A stretch of 20,685 nucleotides of DNA, from assembly GCA_043760535.1 (NCBI GenBank), contig JAYUOV010000019.1, positions 1-20,685 of the forward strand, read 5' to 3'. Both the position numbers and the translations under genes were made by a program. Shown here in pieces: positions 1 through 7,451 of the stretch. Under the pieces are notes generated by a model. That model made no database searches, had not been told where the DNA came from, and saw only the letters and a program-made list of their open reading frames with translations. The stretch comes from JAZKFT01 sp043760535 (GTDB lineage Bacteria > Bacteroidota > Bacteroidia > Chitinophagales > Chitinophagaceae). Within the stretch, counting starts at the first letter, position 1; each line of letters starts with the position of its first letter.

Positions 1-16
1 AAGGGGCGAAAGAAAT

Positions 17-200
17 AGCCCAGGGCAACGCCCTGGGTTATGAAATATATGGGCAAGCAAGCCCTGAAAGGGCGGAACAAAATAGTTAGCAAACAAAACT
101 GCATTACATAATTGTTGCGCCCTTACAGGGCTAATCGGCAATAGAAAATTCTAAAACCCGGGGCTCTGCCCCGGGCTATTATGTGCCGCCCTTTCAGGGC
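17..200. repeat. Cluster of five short REP-like palindromes
   Basis: There are five compact hairpins in 184 bases. Two are of type A: CCCAGGGC/GCCCTGGG at 19-37 with loop AAC, and CCCGGGGC/GCCCCGGG at 157-175 with loop TCT. Three are of type B, GCCCT-3nt-AGGGC, at 61-73, 119-131 and 188-200. The outer pieces are in opposite orientation: the first B hairpin continues into CGGAACAAAATAG, while the last is preceded by the reverse complement GCCG. This suggests inverted copies of one extragenic element. No coding frame is convincing here. For the kinase gene at 326-1378, transcribed toward this end, the hairpins could also act as a transcription barrier (inference). Confidence 0.75.
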
Positions 201-325
201 TTAATGCCAGTATTTTCTTGTCATTTCAAAGAACTTAAAATCGCTTTTATTTTGGCCTCAGCCAAACAACCTTGCTACATCTATAATTATTTTGACCCCA
301 TTGACCTACATACCCTCAATGACTA

Positions 326-1378
326 TTAAACATTTACTGGCAAGGTAACCTTCGCCTCCACTTCATTATCATTCAGGTCTCTTATTTCGAAAGCTGCTTT
401 GCCTCCGTATAAAAGCTTCAGCCTGTTTTTGGTGCTGCCAATGCCAAAGCCTTCATCGCCAAGATTGCCGTTTAAATGGCCAGTATTTCTAATAATCAGT
501 TCGTGGTGGTTATCCTTAAAATCGCTGATAATGGAAATGTGGCCACCGGCTACTGTTTTGCCAATACCATGCTTAATGGCATTTTCTACCAACGTTTGCA
601 GCATCATAGGTGGTACCTGTTGGTATAGCGTATCATCGTCTATATCCATTTCCACCTGTAATCTTTCTTCGAACCGTATTTGTTCCAAAGCCAGGTAATC
701 TTTTACTATACTTAATTCTTTTTCCAGCGACACCGTTTCTGCTTTATCACTCTTCATACTGCTGCGTAAAATATTGCTCAGTTCGGTTATGGCCGTTCTT
801 GCCCGTGTTGGGTTTTCATCCACCAATGCTCGGATGCTGTTTAGGGCGTTAAAAATAAAATGAGGATTAATATGGGCTTTAATCGTTTTTAATTCCAGCT
901 CTTTTACCAATGCCTCCAGCCTTATTTTATCTACCTGTTCTCGTCGGCTGCGGCCTATATAATGGTAGGTAAAATAAATAAGGTTCCAAATGGTAAGAAA
1001 TAAAATGAACCCAAATGTGGTGCGGATTATTTTGTTCGAAAGTGTGTATTGCACCATTTTTGGCGATTCAATTTGCAATAGTTTTTCGGTAATAATATTA
1101 ACACAAGAATAAGCTACTGCAAATACAAAAGTCAGGGCAATTAATACAAAAATCTGGTTGTTTAATTTCTTTTCTAACAATCTTGTTTCTTTTACTACCA
1201 ACCGCATAATATGGGTAATAAGCAGCCCTTGTAGGGCTTCCATAAATAGTTGGGTAAAAAAATAGGGCTGTTCTTTTTCTTTTATACCAAGGGTAAAATA
1301 GAAAAATGTGTACAATAATATAAAAGCTCCCCAACCGCCTATCTGACAAAGCCAGTAACGCTGATTAAATTTTTTCAT
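326..1378 (-). CDS. LytS-type sensor histidine kinase (His_kinase family)
   Basis: A 350-residue integral-membrane sensor kinase. The N-terminal half is hydrophobic with about four membrane segments (roughly 12-30, 43-60, 76-95 and 118-140). A short coiled region then leads into the LytS/YehU-type His_kinase domain. The phospho-acceptor is H173 in INPHFIFNALN. The ATPase part shows the N box (VENAIKH, N266) and a glycine box (GFGIGSTKNRL, about 310-320). This family phosphorylates LytTR-type response regulators. No regulator gene is visible here, but it may lie beyond the left edge. The frame is open up to 1453, but that extension needs a GTG start and overlaps a good promoter box at 1421-1428, so the ATG at 1378 is preferred. 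The signal sensed is unknown. Confidence 0.93.
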   Translation of the reverse strand: MKKFNQRYWLCQIGGWGAFILLYTFFYFTLGIKEKEQPYFFTQLFMEALQGLLITHIMRLVVKETRLLEKKLNNQIFVLIALTFVFAVAYSCVNIITEKLLQIESPKMVQYTLSNKIIRTTFGFILFLTIWNLIYFTYHYIGRSRREQVDKIRLEALVKELELKTIKAHINPHFIFNALNSIRALVDENPTRARTAITELSNILRSSMKSDKAETVSLEKELSIVKDYLALEQIRFEERLQVEMDIDDDTLYQQVPPMMLQTLVENAIKHGIGKTVAGGHISIISDFKDNHHELIIRNTGHLNGNLGDEGFGIGSTKNRLKLLYGGKAAFEIRDLNDNEVEAKVTLPVNV

Positions 1379-1420
1379 GTTTTTTAGCTTCGTATATTTT
1401 GTAAATATTTCACAATAATA

Positions 1421-1428
1421 CAAATCTA
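1421..1428 (-). promoter_or_regulatory. Bacteroidota -7 box of the kinase gene
   Basis: Reading the minus strand, TAGATTTG matches the Bacteroidota -7 consensus TAnnTTTG exactly. It lies 42 bases before the kinase ATG. No clear -33 TTTG is visible at the usual distance, so the call rests on the -7 box and its position. Confidence 0.5.
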
Positions 1429-1453
1429 TAATTGTTAATTGCCTGCTACACAC

Positions 1454-1782
1454 TTATTTGTACCAATGGCAATAAGGTTTAGTTAATTGGCGGATTTGGG
1501 ATTGGGGATTGGTTCTAAAGGGTACACTTAAAAAAATGGTAGTGGTGTTCTCAACTTCTAGTAGTTATTTCTTGTTGTATAAATACAAATTTTACTTTAT
1601 CTAACAACGGGTAAAATCGTTAAAATTGGAATCCATATTTTTCTGCGAAGCAGAATAAAAAATCCGTGGTTATCCGTTCACACTATAACATCCGTGTGCT
1701 AATCATCATTCACTATTTTAACCTTTGCCAACTATAAGCTACATACCAACCTCTAACCCCTAACCCCTAACCAACTATCACC
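1454..1782. other. Divergent intergenic region, no gene
   Basis: An AT-rich gap between the divergent kinase and lipoprotein genes. It holds a small hairpin (TTCTGC-GAA-GCAGAA, 1641-1655) followed by a text resembling dispersed Bacteroidota spacer repeats (AATCCGTGGTTATCCG at 1661-1676). There is also a short run of CTAACCC units at about 1752-1770. No coding frame with family-like sequence is visible on either strand. Confidence 0.5.
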
Positions 1783-1790
1783 TACCTTTG
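1783..1790 (+). promoter_or_regulatory. Bacteroidota -7 box, nearly leaderless start
   Basis: TACCTTTG is an exact TAnnTTTG match and ends only six bases before the ATG at 1797. In Bacteroidota, transcription starts a few bases after this box, so the predicted mRNA would have almost no leader. A TTG inside the box is an alternative in-frame start (1788), but it would lie upstream of the expected transcript start. Confidence 0.6.
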
Positions 1791-1796
1791 ATCTTT

Positions 1797-2684
1797 ATGA
1801 ATAAAATTTTTTACCCTATACTTTTTATAATCGTTTTACTATCAGCCGGCTGCGAAAAGGAAGCTGATATTCAGCTAAAAGCTACAGACGAAGTACTTGT
1901 AGTGGATGCCACAATAGAAAACGACCAACCACCGGTGGTATATCTCTCAAAATCGTTTAATTATTTTAGTAAATTTTCGGCTGATTTACTGGCTAAATCT
2001 TTTGTTCGCAATGCAAAAGTTACCATTAGCGATGGAACTAAAACTGTGGAGCTAAAAGAGTATGCTTTACCAGCAGGTACTAACACATTGTATGTGTATT
2101 CTGTGGATAATACCAACCCAGCACAAGTAATACTGGGCAGGTTTAATACCGCTTACACCATGACGATACAGGTAAATGGTAAAACCTATACAGCCAAAAC
2201 CAGAATACCCACCCCAGCAAAAACGGTAGATTCGCTATGGTGGAAAAAAGCACCTAACAATCCAGATACCCTCAAACGAGTGGTGTATGCTAAAATTACC
2301 GATCCACCCGGCCTTGGTAATTATATACGCTATTTTACAAGTGTAAACGACAGCGCTTTTTTGCCCGGTTTTAATTCGGTTTTTGACGATGATATTGTAG
2401 ATGGAACTACTTACAGTGTACAGGTAGATAAAGGTGTGGACAGAAATGCAGAAATTAATCTGGAAGATGCTGGCTATTTTAAAAAAGGAAATACGGTAAA
2501 AATCAAATTTTGTAATATTGATAAAGCCCATTACGATTTTTGGCGAACACTAGAGTTTTCGCAACAATCTATCGGAAATCCGTTTAGCCAGCCGGGCGTG
2601 GTTTTGGGCAATATCAGCGGTGGTGCTCTTGGCTATTTTGGCGGCTATGCCGCTGCCTACCGCAGCATTGTAATAAGGGATTAG
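1797..2684 (+). CDS. DUF4249-family lipoprotein
   Basis: A 295-residue predicted outer-envelope lipoprotein. Residues 1-19 form a lipoprotein signal (MNKIFYP followed by a hydrophobic stretch and LLSAGC, with C19 as lipidation site). The mature part begins CEKEADIQL, followed by VLVVDATI and PPVVYLSKS, the usual opening of DUF4249 proteins. The C-terminus, GNISGGALGYFGGYAAAYRS, matches the family's typical glycine-rich end. Family members are often encoded next to a TonB-dependent receptor and are thought to work at the cell surface, but no receptor gene is present here, so it appears solitary. The ATG at 1797 is chosen over TTG 1788 because of the promoter position. The molecular function of the family is unknown. 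Confidence 0.85.
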   Translation: MNKIFYPILFIIVLLSAGCEKEADIQLKATDEVLVVDATIENDQPPVVYLSKSFNYFSKFSADLLAKSFVRNAKVTISDGTKTVELKEYALPAGTNTLYVYSVDNTNPAQVILGRFNTAYTMTIQVNGKTYTAKTRIPTPAKTVDSLWWKKAPNNPDTLKRVVYAKITDPPGLGNYIRYFTSVNDSAFLPGFNSVFDDDIVDGTTYSVQVDKGVDRNAEINLEDAGYFKKGNTVKIKFCNIDKAHYDFWRTLEFSQQSIGNPFSQPGVVLGNISGGALGYFGGYAAAYRSIVIRD

Positions 2685-2712
2685 AGGATTAGGGATTAAG
2701 GATTGGAGATTT

Positions 2713-3068
2713 AGAACTGCTTGCTCTGAAATCTAAAATCGCCTTTTATTCGCAGTCTAAATAGCCGGATAGTAGCAGCCTCATCCGGCCTTTGGCCACC
2801 TTCTCCAGCTTCATCCGCCTTTGGCATCTTCTCCAAATGGAGAAGGGAAATGGATGCCATTGCGTTTGAGAAGGGAAGCGGAACAAGGTTATGTTGTTGA
2901 ACGGAGTCCCGTAATCCTACGGGATTAAAAACGTTCGTCAATGTAGCTCAATCAGGGCATGGCTTTCGCTGGGTTCCACCGAAATAATCCACCGATATTC
3001 ATCGGGGCAGGCGGGGCAGGCAAAAAAAGAAAATTACGCAATCAAAACTGCTAGGGGAAAGGAGTTAT
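2713..3068 (+). repeat. MITE-like repeat, copy 1 (long, degenerate ends)
   Basis: This stretch shares long identical blocks with 17363-17631. One is the more than 50-base block starting GGCTTTCGCTGGGTTCCACC (2961 here, 17531 there). Another is TCATCCGGCCTTTGGCCACC. Its ends, AGAACTGCTTGCTCT (2713) and the reverse complement of AGGGGAAAGGAGTTAT, are worn versions of the terminal inverted repeats of the other copies. It carries extra internal pieces, including a CCCGTA-atcc-TACGGG palindrome near 2908-2923 and a duplicated GGGGCAGGC. No transposase is encoded. On the minus strand an open frame (2711-2941) runs into the left end. Confidence 0.75.
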
Positions 3069-3104
3069 GAGATTAGGAATGAGCTACTGCACACTGCCCA
3101 CTGC

Positions 3105-4352
3105 CTATTTACTCCTAATAGCTACCACCGGATCCATTTTAGCTGCACTCCAAGCAGGTATTATGCCTGCAAGCAAGCCTACAAGCAAGCTAATGCCTAC
3201 TGCAAGCCCTACAATACCAGGCGAAACCGAAATGGGAAATGAGAGTACAGCAGTTAGTACCTTAGTAACCAAAAAAACAAAGAGCAACCCAATCATACCT
3301 CCAGCTATACATAGAATAGACGATTCTACTAAAAATTCGGTAAGTATGGTGCTTCTTCTGGCACCGATAGCTTTTTTTAACCCTATTTGAGCCGTGCGTT
3401 CTTTTACTGTTACAAACATAATATTGGCAATGCCAAATAGCCCAACAATTAGGCTAAAACCACCAATTACAAACCCGCCAATATTAAGCGATGTAAACAG
3501 CGATTCTAGTTGCGAACTGCCACTTGTAATATCATTCAAGGCAAAATTATCATCGGCAGTAGGGCTTAGTTTTCTTACACTTCGCATTACACCTTTTAGC
3601 TCATCTTTCAGGTCTTGTACGGCTATGCCTTCGCGGCCTTTTACCATAATAAAACGGCCGGCTGTTCTTTCATTTACCACCTGTCGGCAATAGTTAACCG
3701 GTACAATAATGATGTTGTCAAAATCCCAGCCGCCCATTAGGCTTTGGCCTTTTTTCTTCATCACCCCAATTACGTTTGCTTTTCTGCCTTGTAAATCTAT
3801 TGAGCGGCCAATTGCTTTTTCCGGATTGCCAAAAAGTTTTTCAGCATTATCGTAGCCCATTACTAGCACATTGCTTCCGCTCTGAAATTCTGAAGCGGAA
3901 ATATAGCGACCATATAAAATTTTCACTTCCTGAATCTGATTGTATTCCTCTGTAACGCCGTACCAGCTTACATTTTGCAAAACTGCTTCTTTATACTCTA
4001 CATTGCTACTATTGAACAAAATAAATGATACAGCCTCGGCATACTGGCTACGATTTTTTACGGGTTTCAATTCATCATAATCGGGGTCGGGCCGTTTGGC
4101 ATATTTCCACCACGGGTAATCGTCGCCGCCACCCCAAGGCCATTTTTGTATATAAATGGTGTTGCTGCCCAAATCTTTCAGTCCGTCTTTTATATTTCGC
4201 TCTAGGCTTTGTACCGTGGCTAGTACGCTTATTATACAAAAAATACCAAACGATACACCGATTAATGAGAGTGTAGCCCTCACCTTGTTGGAGTTGAGCT
4301 CGTTCAGCGTCATTTTTACGCTAGTCCAGAAAACATTTAACCTTCGCATCAT
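3105..4352 (-). CDS. ABC transporter permease, MacB/FtsX type
   Basis: A 415-residue inner-membrane permease of the MacB family. One membrane helix lies at about 27-48 (SLIGVSFGIFCIISVL). A large periplasmic MacB-PCD-like domain follows (about 50-285), then three helices at about 291-315, 343-363 and 377-399. The conserved loop VKERTAQIGLKKAIGA (about 316-331) and the ending AWSAAKMDPVVAIR are diagnostic of the family. Such permeases pair with a MacB/LolD-type ATPase and often a membrane-fusion protein for export or lipoprotein/peptide handling. Neither partner is within reach in this window, so it is an orphan here. It starts with two adjacent Met codons, and I take the first (4352). Repeat copies lie on both sides. 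The substrate is unknown. Confidence 0.92.
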   Translation of the reverse strand: MMRRLNVFWTSVKMTLNELNSNKVRATLSLIGVSFGIFCIISVLATVQSLERNIKDGLKDLGSNTIYIQKWPWGGGDDYPWWKYAKRPDPDYDELKPVKNRSQYAEAVSFILFNSSNVEYKEAVLQNVSWYGVTEEYNQIQEVKILYGRYISASEFQSGSNVLVMGYDNAEKLFGNPEKAIGRSIDLQGRKANVIGVMKKKGQSLMGGWDFDNIIIVPVNYCRQVVNERTAGRFIMVKGREGIAVQDLKDELKGVMRSVRKLSPTADDNFALNDITSGSSQLESLFTSLNIGGFVIGGFSLIVGLFGIANIMFVTVKERTAQIGLKKAIGARRSTILTEFLVESSILCIAGGMIGLLFVFLVTKVLTAVLSFPISVSPGIVGLAVGISLLVGLLAGIIPAWSAAKMDPVVAIRSK

Positions 4353-4356
4353 GCTC

Positions 4357-4364
4357 CAAAGTTA
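4357..4364 (-). promoter_or_regulatory. Bacteroidota -7 box of the permease gene, leaderless
   Basis: On the minus strand TAACTTTG matches TAnnTTTG exactly and ends four bases before the first ATG of the permease gene (4352). This predicts a leaderless or nearly leaderless transcript. No obvious -33 TTTG is seen upstream. Confidence 0.55.
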
Positions 4365-4711
4365 ATGGGTTGGGTTGGCATCTTTTAGTTGTGTAAAAAA
4401 TCATGTGGGTTCTTTTTGCAGTATTTTTTTATGGTAATAAAAATAGCAAACAGTATTTGTTTGCTACCCCTCCCCATAAAATTTTAGTAGAAATGGATAC
4501 AGTAGTATTTCATCAATGTTGCGAAAAAACCAAAAGTTAACTGCTTACGTGATGGAGCTGTTTAGTAAATGGTTTGCAATTATAGAGCGCAAGGCTACCG
4601 CTGAAATTACTGTAAAAATTTGGGTGGCGTAAGTGGCATATACGATGTTACCTGTGCAGCCGTTAGCATTTGCTGCACCTACCAGATTAGCGAAAAATAG
4701 CTGCAAAAGTT
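4365..4711. other. Intergenic region with hairpin and an orphan open frame
   Basis: No recognised gene. A perfect 9-bp hairpin (TAGCAAACA/TGTTTGCTA, 4444-4466) is followed on the minus strand by a short T run and looks terminator-like. Minus-strand frame 4724-4545 is open for about 60 codons without an ATG and has a hydrophobic, protein-like composition (for example NANGCTGNIVYATYATQIF). It runs into the repeat copy that starts at 4712, so it could be a gene remnant cut by that element, or chance. Confidence 0.35.
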
Positions 4712-4887
4712 TCAGAACTCCCTACACCTCGCAATTTAGATTGCGTAGTTTTTCTTTTTTTTAACCCAGCGAAAGCCGTACCCTGATGGAGCGACATTGG
4801 CGACGCTCCGTTCAACTGTTTGCTACTATTCGGCTTTTTAGACTGCGAAGAAAAGGCGGTTTCAGCTTAAAGGGTAAGGAGTTCTGA
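4712..4887 (-). repeat. MITE-like repeat, copy 2 (short form, inverted)
   Basis: A compact, reverse-oriented copy of the same family. Its ends are TCAGAACTCCCTACACCT and the reverse complement of AGGGTAAGGAGTTCTGA, giving clear terminal inverted repeats. The core CAGCGAAAGCCGTACCCTGA, followed by GGAGCGACATTGGCGACGCTCC (itself an imperfect palindrome), is the reverse complement of 17491-17540. It lacks the CCGGCCTTTGGCC block and the CACCGATATTCATCGGGG block found in copies 1 and 3. An ATG frame at 4786-4887 (33 codons) ends exactly in the terminal repeat. Confidence 0.8.
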
Positions 4888-4946
4888 GTTTACATATTTA
4901 TAGGATAAAATGTGATATACAAAATTTGTTTGCTGTATACAAAAAG

Positions 4947-4977
4947 AAACTCCATTTCTTCAAGAAATGGAGTTTTT
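4947..4977 (-). terminator. Intrinsic terminator of the M13 peptidase gene
   Basis: Stem AAACTCCATTTCT/AGAAATGGAGTTT (4947-4959 with 4963-4975), with a three-base loop. On the minus strand the stem is followed by TTTCTTTTT. It lies about 105 bases beyond the peptidase stop codon. The plus strand also has a T run after the stem, so it may work in both directions. Confidence 0.75.
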
Positions 4978-5080
4978 AAAACGCTTATTACTAACCTATT
5001 TTTTTATTCTTACAAAAGATATGGGATTGTGAAGCGGAGCAAAAAAACCGTATTAAAATTAATGCAAGAGGGCTATTTTT

Positions 5081-7117
5081 TTACCAAATACTAACCCTTA
5101 AGCTATCCGGCCTATACATTTTATCTCCGGGTTTAATACCGAAAGCTTCGTAGAATTCGGGCACATTTACCACAGGGCCATTGATGCGTTCTTTGGCCGG
5201 GCTGTGTACATCGGTTTTTACACGGCTGGCCAATTGTTCCTTACGCACACTATACATCCAGCTATAGGCATAGCCTAAAAAGTAGCGCTGCAATGGCGTA
5301 AAGCCGCCCAGCTTCTCTCCCTTTTTATAGGTATCGGTTTTTTTAAATGCATCCAGGCCAAGTAGCAATCCGCCGAGGTCGGCAATGTTTTCGCCTTGGG
5401 TGGCTTCGCCATTAATATGCAGTGTATCTACCGGAATAAATTCGCTGAATTGTTTTACAATCATAGCAGCACGTTTGGCAAATTCATCAGCATCACTTTT
5501 GCTCCACCAATCTTTTAAATTTCCGGCCGCATCATACTGCCTTCCCTGATCGTCGAAGCCATGGGTAATTTCGTGGCCGATGGTGCTTGCTGCTGCATAA
5601 CCGTACACAAGGGCATCGTCCAGGTCTTCGTCTTTTTTGCCGGGCACGGCAAAAATACCTGCCGGTAACACAATCTCATTGTTGCTTGGGTTGTAGTAGG
5701 CATTATAGGTTTGCGGCGTCATGCTCCATTCGTCACGGTTTACGGGTTTGCCTAATTTATTAACCTCGTAATTGTACCACCATTGGTTAGCAGCTTGTAT
5801 GTTGGCCACATAAGAAACCGTTCCAATCTGCATGGCGCTAAAGTCTTTCCACTTATCGGGGTAGCCCACTTTGCTCTTAATTTTGGCTAATTTATCGTAA
5901 GCTTTTGCCTTGGTGCTGTCACTCATCCAGCTCATTTTTGCTATGCGTTCTTTTAAAGCGGTGCGTATTGCTTCTACCAAACCTATATAGCGTTGTTTGG
6001 CTTTTTCGTTAAAATATTCTTTTACAAAAAGCTGGCCCAATGCTTCGCCAATGGCGCCTTCCTGGGCATCTAAAACCCTTTTCCAGCGTGGCCTTGGCTC
6101 GGTAGAGCCGCTTAGGGCTTTGCCATAATTAAAGGTGTTCATAAAAGTGGCATTATCTAGGTACTGGCTAAAATCGTTTACGTAATTGTACTTCATGTAA
6201 TTTTTCCAAATCTCTAGTGATGTCGCTTTTAATTCGCTGTTTAAAGCGATATAAAATTCCGGTTGGCCTACAATTACGCTGTCGAGATTGTTTATTTTTG
6301 CGGTGCTTAAATATTCGGCCCAGTTAATATTTGTGGTAATGCTTTGCAGCTTCCCCAAGGTCATTTTATTGTAGTTTTTATAAGGGTCACGCAGGTCGGC
6401 TAATTTTCTGCTGGCTGTTGCTAGTTTCGTTTCCAGCTGGTACACATCCTCCATCATTTTTTGCGATGTGGCAGCATCGTTACCTTGCTGTGTATAAATT
6501 TTCACCAGAAAAGCTTTAAAAGCTTTTTGAACTGCCAGTGTTTTTTCGTCGGTATTAAAATAGTAATCGCGGTTGGGCATTCCTAGGCCGCCCTGCGATA
6601 AAAAGAACACCATTTTTTCGCTGTTCATATCATCCTGCCCAATGTAGCTGCTAAAGAAAGTTCCCGAACCTTTGGTACTAAACTCTGCCGAAAGTTTCAG
6701 CAAAGCTGCAATATCTGAGGCGGCTGTAATACGGTCGAGATCTGTTTTTAATGGCGTTATTCCTGCCTTATCTATGGCTAATGTGTCCATTGCTGTCTTC
6801 CAGAAATTGGCTATTTTTTGGGTAATACTTCCGGCGGCTCCGCCATCTTTTACTGCCTTTTCGTTGATGGCTTTAAGGCGCAGGTAAATATCTTCCTGCA
6901 CCAACGGGCCAATGCCCCAACTGGATTCCTCTGCCGGTATTGCGTTCCTTTTTATCCAACCATTATTGGCATACATAAAAAAATCATCGCCGGGCTTAAT
7001 GGTGGTGTCAAGGTTGGTTACCAGCGGGTCGCCGCCAGAGTGGGCAGTGTTACCGCCGTTATCCTGGCATCCTATCAAAAGGGAAAGCAATGCCATCGGT
7101 AATAGTTTTTTCATCAT
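5081..7117 (-). CDS. M13 (neprilysin/PepO-type) zinc metallopeptidase, lipoprotein
   Basis: A 678-residue peptidase of the neprilysin family, full length for it. The N-terminus is a lipoprotein signal (MMKKLLPMALLSLLIGC, lipid Cys C17), so it should be anchored in the envelope facing the periplasm or cell surface. Residues about 30-450 form the M13 N-terminal domain. The NAYY substrate-binding motif is followed by the zinc site GHEITHGFDDQG (H515, E516, H519) and then GENIADLGG (E576 as third ligand, D580). The C-terminus MYRPDSLRVSIW is the usual family end. All catalytic residues are present, so it should be active on oligopeptides. It stands alone, with its own terminator downstream. Two adjacent Met codons begin the gene (7117, 7114), and either could be used. 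Confidence 0.95.
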   Translation of the reverse strand: MMKKLLPMALLSLLIGCQDNGGNTAHSGGDPLVTNLDTTIKPGDDFFMYANNGWIKRNAIPAEESSWGIGPLVQEDIYLRLKAINEKAVKDGGAAGSITQKIANFWKTAMDTLAIDKAGITPLKTDLDRITAASDIAALLKLSAEFSTKGSGTFFSSYIGQDDMNSEKMVFFLSQGGLGMPNRDYYFNTDEKTLAVQKAFKAFLVKIYTQQGNDAATSQKMMEDVYQLETKLATASRKLADLRDPYKNYNKMTLGKLQSITTNINWAEYLSTAKINNLDSVIVGQPEFYIALNSELKATSLEIWKNYMKYNYVNDFSQYLDNATFMNTFNYGKALSGSTEPRPRWKRVLDAQEGAIGEALGQLFVKEYFNEKAKQRYIGLVEAIRTALKERIAKMSWMSDSTKAKAYDKLAKIKSKVGYPDKWKDFSAMQIGTVSYVANIQAANQWWYNYEVNKLGKPVNRDEWSMTPQTYNAYYNPSNNEIVLPAGIFAVPGKKDEDLDDALVYGYAAASTIGHEITHGFDDQGRQYDAAGNLKDWWSKSDADEFAKRAAMIVKQFSEFIPVDTLHINGEATQGENIADLGGLLLGLDAFKKTDTYKKGEKLGGFTPLQRYFLGYAYSWMYSVRKEQLASRVKTDVHSPAKERINGPVVNVPEFYEAFGIKPGDKMYRPDSLRVSIW

Positions 7118-7253
7118 GGTTTATTTATTTGGGTTTAAATGTAGGTAAGTGCTTTGAGGTGGCGTTCTGTTTTGGATAAACGGCTAGTAAATCGGACGTC
7201 GTAATGAATGAAAAAATAAGATTACACACACAAATTCTCGTTCAATAAGAAAA

Positions 7254-7424
7254 TTACGGCTCAATAAAATAGATTTTACGGCTCAATAGACGATTAAATG
7301 AGCTGCAATGAAAAATTATTTGAGCTACAATTTTATAAAAAACCAAATTGCAGCTCAAATATGTCGGAGATACGGTTCATATTTGCCTTTATTAAGCCGT
7401 AATTCCGCTACATTTTAGCCGTAA
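7254..7424. promoter_or_regulatory. Symmetric 22-bp-phased repeat array upstream of the Fic gene
   Basis: Four forward units begin at 7256, 7278, 7300 and 7322 (ACGGCTCAAT twice, GAGCTGCAAT, GAGCTACAAT). Four mirror-image units begin at 7347, 7369, 7391 and 7413, all spaced 22 bases. The whole is a dyad about position 7339: TTACGGCT at 7254-7261 mirrors AGCCGTAA at 7417-7424. The centre is a 16-of-17 hairpin (7317-7333 with 7345-7361, 11-base loop). The phasing of about two helical turns suggests an operator array for a dimeric wHTH protein, possibly the Fic protein's own N-terminal domain (inference). A structured RNA is an alternative. Confidence 0.6.
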
Positions 7425-7451
7425 ATAATTTTTACATGCCCAAACTAATCA

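Noticed and set aside
326..1453. Longer kinase start at 1453
   Set aside because: It needs a GTG start and a translated promoter box; the added 25 residues are not like the family start, whereas MKKFNQRYW at 1378 is.
1752..1770. Telomere-like CTAACCC run
   Set aside because: Only two to three imperfect units in an intergenic gap; better seen as local simple sequence.
4559..4633. Plus-strand 26-codon frame starting at an ATG in the intergenic region
   Set aside because: Very short, no ribosome-site or promoter support, and overlapped by a longer protein-like frame on the other strand.
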